A DNA stretch of 64,000 nucleotides. Origin: Aurelia coerulea (Eukaryota > Cnidaria > Scyphozoa > Semaeostomeae > Ulmaridae). The notes under the pieces are model-generated. The model was not told where the DNA came from, searched no databases, and saw nothing but the letters and a program-made list of their open reading frames with translations. The stretch lies in NCBI GenBank assembly GCA_039566865.1, contig CM076951.1:12905484-12969483 (forward strand), read 5' to 3'. Both the position numbers and the translations under genes were made by a program. Each line of letters begins with the position of its first letter. Position 1 is the first letter of the stretch. Shown here piece by piece: positions 47,232-58,502 of this stretch.

Positions 47232-48950
47232 GGAATAATCTAGTTCACAACGATCGGCCGGCTAAATGCAGCTTCACCGTCCACCAAAAATCCCCACGCT
47301 TTTTCTTACTATCCCAGTATATTCTGCAAAATTTAAGTTACAGTGTGCACTGTTTGAAAGGAATGTTTTTGTCCACTTGACCTCCTCTTCCGTTTTTTTT
47401 TTAGCCAAAAAGGGTAACTCTGATTTTAGTTTTACTTATAGTTTGAGGTTACCTATCGATCTTTCGCAACTAAGCAACAAATTAAACATGTTTTAAATGT
47501 TGAGAATTTAGATAACAGTATTGTTTGGGTTAGCAAGGGTAATCAAACTTCAGAGCAAAAATTTGTATACAGGCTTCTTGGAGCATCCAGTATTGACCTG
47601 TTAGCTGTCCTGGTGTCATGAAAGTAGAGGCAGACACTTTTTAACGTTTGAATTTTTTTCAACTCTTGACAGGGAGATAACAAAAGAAGAAGAGAGGAGA
47701 AAAGATAGGGAGGTCTATGTGCCTAAGCACAGACGATGAGGTAATGGGTCCTGTTATCCACTGGGTGAGTCAGAAAAAAGAATCCCCATTTGGAAGACCA
47801 CATCAGATAAAAAGATGAGAATTTTAGAGATTATACAAACCAACCTGAGCAATAACCCAAACTCATTCACATCTATTATTTGTGAAAATAGGAGGCAGTT
47901 TTTGATAATCTCTGGCAAAACATGATTTGGGCCTAAGCCATTGTACTGAAGAAGGTATGGTAGAATTTAGATCAAGAGTATCTTTAATTAAATCCTATAT
48001 TTGATTTATATCGATGGTATGATCTAAATGAATCGAGCTCTTCACAACTCTACACAAGAATTCTTGGCACAGTGGTAATATGCAAATTAATTGTATGGAT
48101 TTCAAAAGTTTGACTTATTTTTCACATTCAATATTTATGATATTTAACAATGTCCTTTAGTCAATTTGAAATGCCTTTATAGCATTGTTGTACACAATTT
48201 CTAACAGCACCTCATGCAGGCCTCTAAAAATTCGCAAAAATTTTAATTTTCTACTGTGCACATTGATATTTTCTAATGCATTTTGTATAACATCATAGTT
48301 TCTCATTTTAGGAAATCGATTTGATCACATTCGAAGACGAGGAGCTAGATGGCAGTTATGTAAAAATGAAGATAAGTGAATATGCAATTGAGTGAATTAT
48401 TAAGAAAATAGATAAGCAATTAAGTGAAGAAGTAAGTTACAAATTAATCATATAGGTCAGCCAGTAAGTCAGTAAATGAATAAGTAGGCAAGTAACCAAG
48501 CAAGCAAGTTCAAAACAAGTAAATGATTAACATTATTAGGTAGCAGTAAATAAATTAGTAATTACGTAGTGAGTAATTTAATTAGTATGTAGCACGGTTG
48601 ATCCGCTATGTTTAGACAAGTTAAGCTAAATACATAGAGGTTACAAAGTTGTAGACTGTAACAATTGCTGCGGTCACACTACTGTATTTCCCGTTGTAAT
48701 GTGAACTGCTTCACTTTATTGAAATTTATCTTTACCGCCAAAACGCACGGCAATATAACGGTACAGCAACGCCCGGTCACACAATGGTATGATGTATCAT
48801 GTGACAACCACTCAAGGCTTTGATTGGTTTATTCTCCAAAACAACGCTAAAATTTAGCTAGGGACCATGTTTTGCCAGCTGTTGTTGCATGTGGAATTGC
48901 AGCATCCCCAAACAGAGCCACAGTAGTGGAAATTAGGCTCTACGATGCTG

Positions 48951-49622
48951 CTATAGAGTCTTCACAATTCCAGCAGGAAGAAATTTGTTGGCGTATTTTA
49001 AGAAGCCGATAGCTCGGGAAGCTTTTGCAGTGACCGTTTTTATTTGCTCCTTCCATGTGAGATTTTCGTCGATTTGAACATCTACACCAAAGTACTTAGT
49101 ATTACTTGCAAGTTCGACTCTAGTGTCGCGAATGGAGGGTTGGAAAGTTTGATTTGAAATCTCTAGATGCTTCTTCTTATGTTTGGTGGCAATTAACATA
49201 GAATGGGTTTTAGTTGCGTTGAGGGATAGTTTGTTCCTCTTTAGCCACGTATCAAATTTCCGTAGATCTTCATTGATAGCCTCGTTCAACTGAGTAATTT
49301 CTTTCAAAAAATGATAAATACTTGTATCATCAGCATGCATAGACACTTTAAAGTTCTTTATAACGGATGGAAGGTCATTTATGTAGACTAAAAATAGGAG
49401 TGGGCCGAGACAAGAGCCCTGTGTCCTTGATGCTTCTATATAAGAGTCTACACCATTAACTCGACAATGCTGCTTTCTGTTGGAATGCTGAAGAGGCTTG
49501 GTTAAAGGTTCCCTCAGTTTGTAAACTCCCATGCAAAGTTTGATAAAGAAGATATTTTCTGAATAATGCATCATGTGACCGATCTCGATAAGGAAAAGTT
49601 TATGATCTAGGTCGGATTGCAT
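48951..49622 (-). pseudogene. LINE RT fragment, satellite unit 8 (223 codons, open)
   Basis: Open and of the KFLPAG type like units 4 and 6. Private changes: YKLREPL and SIRDTRVE. Confidence 0.85.
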
Positions 49623-51508
49623 GGAATAATCTAGTTCACAACGATCAGCCGGCTAAATGCAGCTTCACCGTCCACCAAAAATCCCCACGCTTTTTCTGAC
49701 TATCCCAGCATATTCTGCAAAATTTAAGTTACAGTGTGCACTGTTTGAAAGGAATGTTTTTGTCCACTTGACCTCCTCTTCCGTTTTTTTTAGCCAAAAA
49801 GGGTAACTCTGATTTTAGTTTTACTTATAGTTTGAGGTTACCTATCGATCTTTCGCAACTAAGCAACAAATTAAACATGTTTTAAATGTTGAGAATTTAG
49901 ATAACAGTATTGTTTGGGTTAGCAAGGGTAATCAAACTTCAGAGCAAAAATTTGTATACAGGCTTCTTGGAGCATCCAGTATTGACCTGTTAGCTGTCCT
50001 GGTGTCATGAAAGTAGAGGCAGACACTTTTTAACGTTTGAATTTTTTTCAACTCTTGACAGGGAGATAACAAAAGAAGAAGAGAGGAGAAAAGATAGGGA
50101 GGTCTATGTGTCTAAGCACAGACGATGAGGTAATGGGTCCTGTTATCCACTGGGTGAGTCAGAAAAAAGAATCCCCATTTGGAAGACCACATCAGATAAA
50201 AAGATGAGAATGTTAGAGATTATACAAACCAACCTGAGCAATAACCCAAACTCATTCACATCTATTATTTGTCAAAATAGGAGGCAATTTTTGATAATCT
50301 CTGGCAAAACATGATTTGGGCCTAAGCCATTGTACTGAAGAAGGTATGGTAGGATTTAGATCAAGAGTATCTTTAATTAAATCCTATATTTGATTTATAT
50401 CGATGGTATGATCTAAATGAATCGAGCTCTTCACAACTCTACACAAGAATTCTTGGCACAGTGGTAATATGCAAATTAATTGTATGGATTTCAAAAGTTT
50501 GACTTATTTTTCACATTCAATATTTATGATATTTAACAATGTCCTTTAGTCAATTTGAAATGCCTTTATAGCATTGTTGTACACAATTTCTAACAGCACC
50601 TCATGCAGGCCTCTAAAAATTCGCAAAAATTTTAATTTTCTACTGTGCACATTGATATTTTCTAATGCATTTTGTATAACATCATAGTTTCTCATTTTAG
50701 GAAATCGATTTGATCACATTCGAAGATGAGGAGCTAGATGGCAGTTATGTAAAAATGAAGATAAGTGAATATGCAATTGAGTGAATTATTAAGAAAATAG
50801 ATAAGCAATTAAGTGAAGAAGTAAGTTACAAATTAATCATATAGGTCAGCCAGTAAGTCAGTAAATGAATAAGTAGGCAAGTAACCAAGCAAGCAAGTTC
50901 AAAACAAGTAAATGATTAACATTATTAGGTAGCAGTAAATAAATTAGTAATTACGTAGCGAGTAATTTAATTAGTATGTAGCACGGTTGATCCGCTATGT
51001 TTAGACAAGTTAAGCTAAATACATAGAGGTTACAAAGTTGTAGACTGTAACAATGGCTGCGGTCACACTACTGTATTTCCCGTTGTAATGTGAACTGCTT
51101 CACTTTATTGAAATTTATCTTTACCGCCGAAACGTACGGCAATATAACGGTACAGCAACGCCCGGTCACACAATGGTATGATGTATCATGTGACAACCAC
51201 TCAAGGCTTTGATTGGTTTATTCTCCAAAACAACGCTAAAGTTTAGCTAGGGACCATGTTTTGCCAGCTGTTGTTGCATGTGGAATTGCAGCATCCCCAA
51301 ACAGAGCCACAGTAGTGGAAATTAGGCTCTACGATGCTGCTATAGAGTCTTCACAATTCCAGCAGGAAGATATTTGTTGGCGTATTTTAAGAAGCCGATA
51401 GCTCGGGAAGCTTTTGCAGTGACCGTTTTTATTTGCTCCTTCCATGTGAGATTTTCGTCGATTTGAACATCTACACCAAAGTACTTAGTATTACTTGCAA
51501 GTTCGACT

Positions 51509-52012
51509 CTAGTCTCGCGAATGGAAGGTTGGTAAAGTTTGATTTGAAATCTCTAGATGCTTCTTCTTATGTTTGGTGGCAATTAACATAGAATGGGTTT
51601 TAGTTGCGTTGAGGGATAGTTTGTTCCTCTTTAGCCACGTATCAAATTTCCGTAGATCTTCATTGATAGCCTCGTTCAACTGAGTAATTTCTTTCAAAAA
51701 ATGATAAATACTTGTATCATCAGCATGCATAGACACTTTAAAGTTCTTTATAACGGATGTAAGGTCATTTATGTAGACTAAAAATAGGAGTGGGCCGAGA
51801 CAAGAGCCCTGTGTCCTTGATGCTTCTATATAAGAGTCTACACCATTAATTCGACAATGCTGCTTTCTGTTGGAATGCTGAAGAGGCTTGGTTAAAGGTT
51901 CCCTCCGTTTGTAAACTCCCATGCAAAGTTTGATAAAGAAGATATTTTCTGAATAATGCATCATGTGACCGATCTCGATAAGGAAAAGTTTATGATCTAG
52001 GTCGGATTGCAT
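51509..52012 (-). pseudogene. LINE RT fragment, satellite unit 9 (167 codons)
   Basis: Same extra T and truncation as unit 1. Private changes CRINGVD and INDLTSV. Confidence 0.85.
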
Positions 52013-52576
52013 GGAATAATCTAGTTCACAACGATCGGCCGGCTAAATGCAGCTTCACCGTCCACCAAAAATCCCCACGCTTTTTCTGACTATCCCAGTA
52101 TATTCTGCAAAATTTAAGTTACAGTGTGCACTGTTTGAAAGGAATGTTTTTGTCCACTTGACCTCCTCTTCCGTTTTTTTTTAGCCAAAAAGGGTAACTC
52201 TGATTTTAGTTTTACTTATAGTTTGAGGTTACCTATCGATCTTTCGCAACTAAGCAACAAATTAAACATGTTTTAAATGTTGAGAATTTAGATAACAGTA
52301 TTGTTTGAGTTAGCAAGGGTAATCAAACTTCAGAGCAAAAATTTGTATACAGGCTTCTTGGAGCATCCAGTATTGACCTGTTAGCTGTCCTGGTGTCATG
52401 AAAGTAGAGGCAGACACTTTTTAACGTTTGAATTTTTTTCAACTCTTGACAGGGAGATAACAAAAGAAGAAGAGAGGAGAAAAGATAGGGAGGTCTATGT
52501 GCCTAAGCACAGACGATGAGGTAATGGGTCCTGTTATCCACTGGGTGAGTCAGAAAAAAGAATCCCCATTTGGAAG

Positions 52577-53095
52577 ATAGGCACTAAATCCTTACTGGCT
52601 GACAAAATTGACACGTGACATGCCTTAAACCAATCAAATGGAACCGACAACTAACCGGGAAATTTGAAATGTCGGATTTTAGGCCACTTTTTTGGATTTT
52701 AGGCCGCTTTTGGACGATTTTACCACCCTTCACCAAAATATAAATCGACAGAAGGAGCATGAAGATTTTCAAAAAATTTCTTCACAGACCTGTTCCCAAT
52801 ACTCTAATACACAGTTAATCATCGTCGCTACAAATTATTTCAAAATTTGGAGAAATGCCAAAGTTTTGAATTTGACCTCATTGACCTCACTGTGGCTTGC
52901 CATAGTAAAGATTTGAGTAATGGTTAAAACGTATGCATATGGAGAATAGATACTTAGCTTCGAAGGTCTTATTCGGTGTGTTCGAGTATCTCCAAAACTC
53001 ATCAAAAGATGACAAAAATTTAGAGCAGTATCTGTATCTTTTTTCAGCTTCAAATTAACATAAATACATCAAAGATTTTTAATGCTGAGGGGTAA
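52577..53095. other. Spacer between macrosatellite and palindrome
   Basis: Sequence changes abruptly at 52577 after TTTGGAAGA. A short tandem TTTTAGGCCACTTTTTTGGA / TTTTAGGCCGCTTTT lies at 52677-52715. No supported gene. Confidence 0.5.
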
Positions 53096-55163
53096 GATGA
53101 ACAACAGGAAAAGTGAACTTTTCGGGCCTAACAAAACACCGCACCGTCGTTATAAATTAGAGACGAATTTAACAGGTACTTACTTTTCTATCTCGCAAGA
53201 AGAGGACCCCCAGGACCACAAATTGAAAATGTGAACATACAATTCCAATGAACTTTGAATCAATAACAAACATATGGCTTTGCCACGCTCAAGAATGGCA
53301 AGAGCTGTAACATCCAACGTGGCCAGAACAAACGATTTCGTGATGTCCTTTTCGATAACCAAACCCTTGCTCCCAATACTTTATCCAACCCTGCTCTCAT
53401 CGTTAGGAGATCGTAAGAATAAGAATTGGCTATTACATCGGCCAAGACCTCTTATAAATTCATCGATCGTGTGTCTTGCTTTTGGTGCAAGAAATGGCTA
53501 TCGTTTCGTCCTCAGTGTAGCAGGTACATGAAATAGATTTGAAATGTTGGATTCAATGTACGTAAGAATAAAAAAACCAAACGGAAGAAATGTACATCTT
53601 TTTCTAAATATGAAAAATAGATTGGCCACTTCGGCAAAATAACATTTGAAGTACTATTCTTAAAGCTCCTTCATATCGATTTCACGTTTTGTGCGGATAT
53701 CCATAGAAAAATATCTATCTTTCAAGTACTTGCATTTGAGGTAATCCATTAGAAACTCCCCCTTTACGGTCAAACAACACAGCAACATCGAGCAAAGCAG
53801 GGTATTTGTATGGCACTTTGTAGACTCATGGAAGCATAGGAAGCATACACATATTTTCTGTAAAATAATAAACTTTGAGACAATATCGAAAGTTTCTTAA
53901 AAATTCTTATTATCTGAGTACACACCGGGTACAACAAGTTAAGGAGGAGTTGCTACAAGAGGCAACATTCCATCGGCGCGAGATCTCAAATTTTATGAAG
54001 TCATGTCATGCCAAGATCCTAGATCATACAAAGGAATTTTAGCAAACTGAAAAATGAGAAAAACAGAAAATATACTCAAATATTCTTAAGTTTACTTATT
54101 CGGGGCTACTTGCATGGCAAGAAACTCGTTTCAAGAAGTTGAGCTCTCATGGGCTTTCAGATCAACGAAAGATTAAAATCTTGAATGCTGGAGTGGGTGG
54201 AAGTTTCACCATCTTACAGAAAATATGTGTATGCTTATTGCTTCTACGAGTCTACAGAGAAGTATGAACCAGGGGGGCACTGGGAGCATGTGCCCCCCAA
54301 AATTTTTCAATAAACAAAGAAGTGCACTTCTTATTTTCAGGAAGTGCCCCTTTAGCTTAATGAAAGAAGTGCCCTTGAAGTGCCATGCCCCCCAAGTTTG
54401 AGATGCTACCTACGTCCCTGTAAGTCTACATATGGCCATACAAATGTCCAGCTTTGCTCAGTTCTGCTGTTTTGTGTGACCGTAAAGGGGAGAGTTTCTA
54501 ATGGATGACCTCAAATCCCCTTCAAATGCAAATAGTCGAAAGTTAAATATTTTTCTATTGATATCCGCTCAAAAAATGAAATTGATATGGAGGAGCTTTA
54601 AAAATAGCATTTCAAATGTTATTTTGACGAAGTAGCCAATATATTTTTCATGTTTAAAAAAGATGTACATTTCTTCCGTTTGTTATTGTATTCTTACGTG
54701 CATTGAATCCAACATTTCAAATCTATTTCATGTACCTGCTACACTGAGGATGAAACGATAGCCATTTCTTGCACCAAAGCAAGGCACACGATTGATTAAT
54801 TTATAAGAGGTTTTGACCAATGTAATTGCCGATTCCCATCCTTACGATCTCGTAACGATGAGAGCAGAGTTGGATAAAGTATTGGGAGCAAGGGTTTGGT
54901 TATCGAAGAGGACATCACGAAATCGTTTGCTCTGGCCACGTTGGATGTTACAGCTCTTGCCATTCTTGAGCGTGGCAAAGCCATATGTTTGTTATTGATT
55001 CAAAGTTCATTGGAATTGTATGTTCACATTTTCAATTTGTGGTCCTGGTCCTCTTCTTGCGAGATAGAAAAGTAAGTACCTGTTAAATTCGTTTCTAATT
55101 TATAACGACGGTGCGGTGTTTTTGTTAGGCCCGAAAAGTCACTTTTCAATTCTTTTGTTCATC
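53096..55163. repeat. ~2-kb imperfect palindrome at the DIRS-like fragment
   Basis: The left arm 53096-53863 is the reverse complement of the right arm 54214-55163, with scattered mismatches. Landmark pairs are GATGAACAA with TTGTTCATC (outer edge), the CTCGCAAGAAGAGGACC block, GGTACATGAAATAG, and CATACACATATTTTCTGTAA (inner edge). The 350-bp spacer is unique. The right arm has an extra ~145-bp MITE (54275-54417) missing from the left. The outer right edge runs into RT codons of the DIRS-like fragment (SFVHRK), so the palindrome formed from, or within, that element. Frames on both arms mirror each other and encode nothing known. Confidence 0.88.
54275..54417. mobile_element. hAT-like MITE inside one palindrome arm
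   Basis: Starts CAGGGGGGCACTGGG, ends GCTACCTACGTCCCTG, with paired GTGCCCCCCAA and GCCCCCCAAG blocks and repeated AAGTGCCC motifs. AGTCTACA occurs a few bases outside both ends. It is absent from the left arm, so it is younger than the palindrome. Confidence 0.65.
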
Positions 55164-55877
55164 GCAAACGTGCCTCTAAACGCCAGCTCCAGCAATTGGC
55201 TGGGAAGTTAAACTGGGCTTGTAGAGTAGTTCATGGAGGTCGTACATTTCTCCGTCGTATTATTGATAGCATTAATCTACTTCAGTCTAGTGCCGCAAAA
55301 TTTTTGTTTACATCGGAGTTCCGCAAGGATCTTTTCTGGTGGCAAAACTTCTTATCTGTGTTCAATGGTAAGCGTTTATTGCACAACAATGTGCCGATAG
55401 CTGATGTTGAAACAGATGCTTGCGTTTCTCCCTGCAGATGCCCCTGCTATCGCCCCTCTACATATCAATTTCAAGGAGGCATTTGCTATCTTTCTTGCTG
55501 CTAAGAGGTGGGGTTCCCTGTGGGCTAATCATCATGTGATTATCCGTTGTGATAATCAAGCTGCTGTTGCCATGATCAATAAGGGCACTACTGCCAATCC
55601 CACCGTCATGTCATGGCTCAGGCATCTGTTTTGGCTATCCGCTATCCATAATTTTCGTATATCTGCAGTTTATATACCAGGTGTTGACAATATTCGTGCT
55701 GATAGTATTTCACGTATGCATTCGGGACCTTCCCTCCTTCAGTTTTACTCTTGCCTTCGTCAGGAGTTCTCCCCAGCTGCTATCCACAGCAAGCTCCTTG
55801 TAGACCATATGTCTCCTGCAACTGCTTCGTTTCTTATTTCTAGGTATGGCAGGACAAGTGTACAAGGAGCTTGCTGA
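55133..55877 (+). pseudogene. DIRS-like retroelement fragment: RT connection and RNase H
   Basis: The frame from about 55133 reads NSFVHRKRASKRQLQQLAGK, then LNWACRVVHGGRTFLRRIID and DLFWWQNFLSVFNGK, the RT thumb/connection pattern of DIRS-group elements. ADVETDA starts the RNase H domain. Near 55430 the frame shifts, with a probable small deletion, to HINFKEAFAIFLAAKRW, IRCDNQAAV and PGVDNIRADSISR, giving the remaining RNase H acidic residues (E, D, D). The RT fingers and palm are missing: they should lie to the left, where the palindrome begins. It overlaps the recombinase frame by 32 nt, a usual DIRS arrangement. Confidence 0.85.
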
Positions 55878-56835
55878 GGAGGTGGTACTTTTTCGCAACC
55901 AGACATTTGCCCTTAACACCAAGCGAACCTACAGTACTCATAGAGATTCCTACCTAAGGTTTTGTGCATACATGGGCATTCCCCCGGTTCCAGCTCAATC
56001 CTACAACATCTGCCTATATGCAGTGTTTTTGGCAAGGTCGCTAAAATCCTCCAGCATCAAACAATATCTGAACATCATTGGCATTCTGCACAAAGAGTTT
56101 GGTATGGCTAACCCCCTCCGGGACAACTGGCATCTTGGTTCCCTTCTCACAGGTATCAAGCGTGTTCATGGTTCTGCCCCCATGCAGAAGCACCCCATAA
56201 CCCTGGATATCCTTCGGGGTATTCATGCTCACCTGAACCTTACGTATAGCGTGGATGCCTCCTTCTGGGCTATTTGTCTGGTTGCATTCCTGGGTATGTT
56301 CCGCAAGTCCCATCTGGTGACAACAGGGAAGGGTAACTTTGACCCTGCCCTACAGTTTACTAAGTCAGATTTTCAATTCTTCCCTTGGGGGGTCATTATT
56401 CATGTGAGGTGGAGCAAGACCATTCAATTCCGGGAAAGGGTTGTTTCCATTCCCCTCCCCCGGATCCCTGGTTCCATATTTTGCCCTGTTGCCGCCATCT
56501 CTCATGCCTTCTCCTTCACTTTAGGGGCCCCAAATATTTCCCAGGCCTTTCAATGGTTGGCCCCCTCCCTGCTACTTCGGGAATTCTCCTATGGCCTGTT
56601 TATGTCTAAACTTCGGGCTTGCCTGAACCAGTGTGGCCTATCTGGGAAGGATTTTGGCTCCCATTCCTTCCGCCGGGGAGGGGCCTCCTTTGCCTTCTCC
56701 ATTGGTGTGCCTGTAGACTTGATCAAGGTTCTGGGCGATTGGAAGTCTAATGCAGTCCTGCTCTACCTCACCGCCCCCCTCAATATAAGGATTCACACTT
56801 CTACCCTTATCTCACAACACATTCCCCTACTCTAA
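55846..56835 (+). CDS. DIRS-like tyrosine recombinase, intact-looking 329 residues
   Basis: Uninterrupted frame. N-terminal SAM-like core-binding helices (~1-110), then the catalytic domain with the expected residues: R153 (GMFRKSHL), K191 (RWSKT), H273-x-x-R276 (GSHSFRRGGA), W299 (LGDWKS) and nucleophile Y307 (VLLYLTAP). Such enzymes integrate circular DIRS cDNA without target duplication. The start at 55846 is nominal, because DIRS recombinases are often translated after a frame change from the RT/RNase H frame. Base composition is more C-rich than the neighbours, suggesting recent arrival. The upstream RT is broken, so the copy is probably non-autonomous. Confidence 0.85.
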   Translation: MAGQVYKELAEEVVLFRNQTFALNTKRTYSTHRDSYLRFCAYMGIPPVPAQSYNICLYAVFLARSLKSSSIKQYLNIIGILHKEFGMANPLRDNWHLGSLLTGIKRVHGSAPMQKHPITLDILRGIHAHLNLTYSVDASFWAICLVAFLGMFRKSHLVTTGKGNFDPALQFTKSDFQFFPWGVIIHVRWSKTIQFRERVVSIPLPRIPGSIFCPVAAISHAFSFTLGAPNISQAFQWLAPSLLLREFSYGLFMSKLRACLNQCGLSGKDFGSHSFRRGGASFAFSIGVPVDLIKVLGDWKSNAVLLYLTAPLNIRIHTSTLISQHIPLL

Positions 56836-57005
56836 CTACACATTCTAGTTTGGATTTTGGGGACAATTACATAACAATTGTATGTAATTATTTGTAGTTC
56901 AGTTAATAGTATTAATTAGGTTTGTGGTATATTATCTGGTTATGTGTGTTTAATTGTGGTTCAAGAGAATTCAACTTTTGCCCAACACTGCCTCTTTACT
57001 AAGAC
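56836..57005. other. Short spacer after the recombinase
   Basis: AT-rich, with TGTAATTATTTGTAGTTCAG-like text. It might contain part of the DIRS 3' end. No inverted LTR identified. Confidence 0.35.
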
Positions 57006-57860
57006 TCCTCTGATTTAGAAGGTGTCTGTAGAATATTGCATTCAGGGCCATCAAAATGCATTGAATCCTACATACAAGAATGTGGTAGGACGCGAAGAGA
57101 TGGTTCTAAAAGCCGCTGCTTTCTGCTGTACAATGGATTTTTGCAATCAAATTGTGCAGGGGACATAAGAGAATATGTGACATCAAGCAAATGCCGCAGA
57201 GAGATGATTTCAAACAATCTTTCTGAAAACAATGATGCAATGGGTGTAATACGAGGCTGCAAGTGCTGTGACATTTGTGCTGAAAATTTTAACAATGACT
57301 GTAAAGCAGATCCATGCACTGTATCCTATTATCCTTTTATTCAGGAAAATTCTAAAGGGTGTGAACATATAGTAAAAACACAAGAGATATCAAATGAACA
57401 AATGAAACTACTTTCCGAAGATTTACAGGAATACAAAGTTATGAGCACATTATCTATTTTGTCCAATGTGAATATCAACTATGGAGATTTTCATATCAAC
57501 CAAGTGTTGAAGCATGCTGACAAAACATTTAACTATGAAACTCTGAGAACGCATGCGGAGATCTGGAAATTTACCCATGGAATCAAAATTTTGGAGATCT
57601 TGAGTTCAATCTTTCCAGACATCCTTGTTCAGATTTGGATCATTCATTTTTGGTGGAAGAAAATGAAGACAATGCATGACAAGACATTGTTGATGATTCT
57701 GAGTTGGATGCTCTTAATTACGCAAGTCAACATCAAAATATGGACACAGCATTTAGTGCCACTCTTTGTTCAGAAAACTCATCTTCTAGAGGATCAAATA
57801 AATATATCTGAACTCCAACAGTGTTGGAACGTTCAAACTGAGACATTGAAATGGAATGAA
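57006..57860 (+). pseudogene. RecQ-like DNA helicase C-terminal fragment
   Basis: Begins RILHSGPSKCIESYIQECGRTRRDG, which is helicase motif VI of RecQ-type enzymes (consensus Q-E-x-G-R-x-G-R-D-G) with Arg in place of the second Gly. It continues with FLLYNG, KCRREMI and GCKCCDICAEN, matching the RecQ zinc-binding Cys cluster. Then comes AEIWKFTHGIKILEILSSIF. Near 57620 the meaningful frame shifts (DLDHSFLVEENEDNA in another frame), so the C-terminus is corrupt. No motor domains I-V upstream. RecQ relatives of this kind are multicopy in some invertebrate genomes, perhaps through mobile elements. Confidence 0.72.
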
Positions 57861-57863
57861 TGA

Positions 57864-58502
57864 TTGATACAGTAATTTCTATAAGATCTGTTCATACTGT
57901 ATTATGACAAGAGTCCTCATTTACCGTTAAAGCTATATATTAAGCCCGCAAAAGCTTTTTGGAACCTTTTATTTCGTATCGCCCAAAATGAACATATGGT
58001 CATACTCGCATAATTCAGATTTCGTCAGACCGAGAGAAATAATTTGACTTAATTCAAGCAAATCTGACTAACCTGTCATATTTTAACTCATCATATTTTG
58101 TCCAATTTAGGGATTTTAATTCAGTCCAATCTGGGACTGATACTTTTTCTTGAGCTTCTGAAAATACAAGACTGATTTATCCGAGTTTGACTGTTAACAT
58201 TTTGAAAGTAAAACAAACAAATACAAGTTGGTGTTGAGCCCAAAACATATAAAAATTATTCTTTTAATTGTTTTAGTTCTCTGAGAGAAAATTTTCAAAA
58301 GCATTTGTGTTTTAAATACATGGAGGGGGCCTTACAATGAGAGGGGGTCTCAATTAGGTTTGGGAATAGGTGTGAGGGGCTTATTAGAAAGGGGCCTTGA
58401 TAAATAGTAATGGCCACATGCACAAATTTTCTCCTGTAAGAAGAACCTTGACTCTGAACGTCCGCTGATCATCCAGAAATTCTTTTCAACAACATACCAG
58501 TA
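57864..58502. other. Non-coding stretch
   Basis: No gene. 58321-58410 is a purine-rich degenerate repeat (GGGGGCCTTA, GAGAGGGGGTCTCAA, GGGGCTTATTAGAAAG) related to the 26398-26506 unit. Confidence 0.5.

Larger units (their letters stand above)
30312..52576. repeat. Macrosatellite: nine ~2.39-kb units plus a partial unit
   Basis: Unit starts, taken at the recurrent AAAGTAGAGGCAGACAC: 30312, 32695, 35075, 37462, 39851, 42542, 44931, 47621, 50010 and a partial at 52401. Lengths are 2380-2391 bp, except units 5 and 7 (2691 and 2690 bp), which carry a 298-299-bp MITE. Units are nearly identical, with scattered substitutions and small indels. Each holds, on the minus strand, a LINE RT fragment. 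Shared variants show a two-unit periodicity over units 3-8. Left of the array lies a LINE fragment, and to the right unrelated sequence starts at 52577. Confidence 0.95.

Noticed and set aside
53180..53531. Mirrored short frames in both palindrome arms
   Set aside because: They appear on both strands because of the inverted repeat, and no domain or splice structure supports them.
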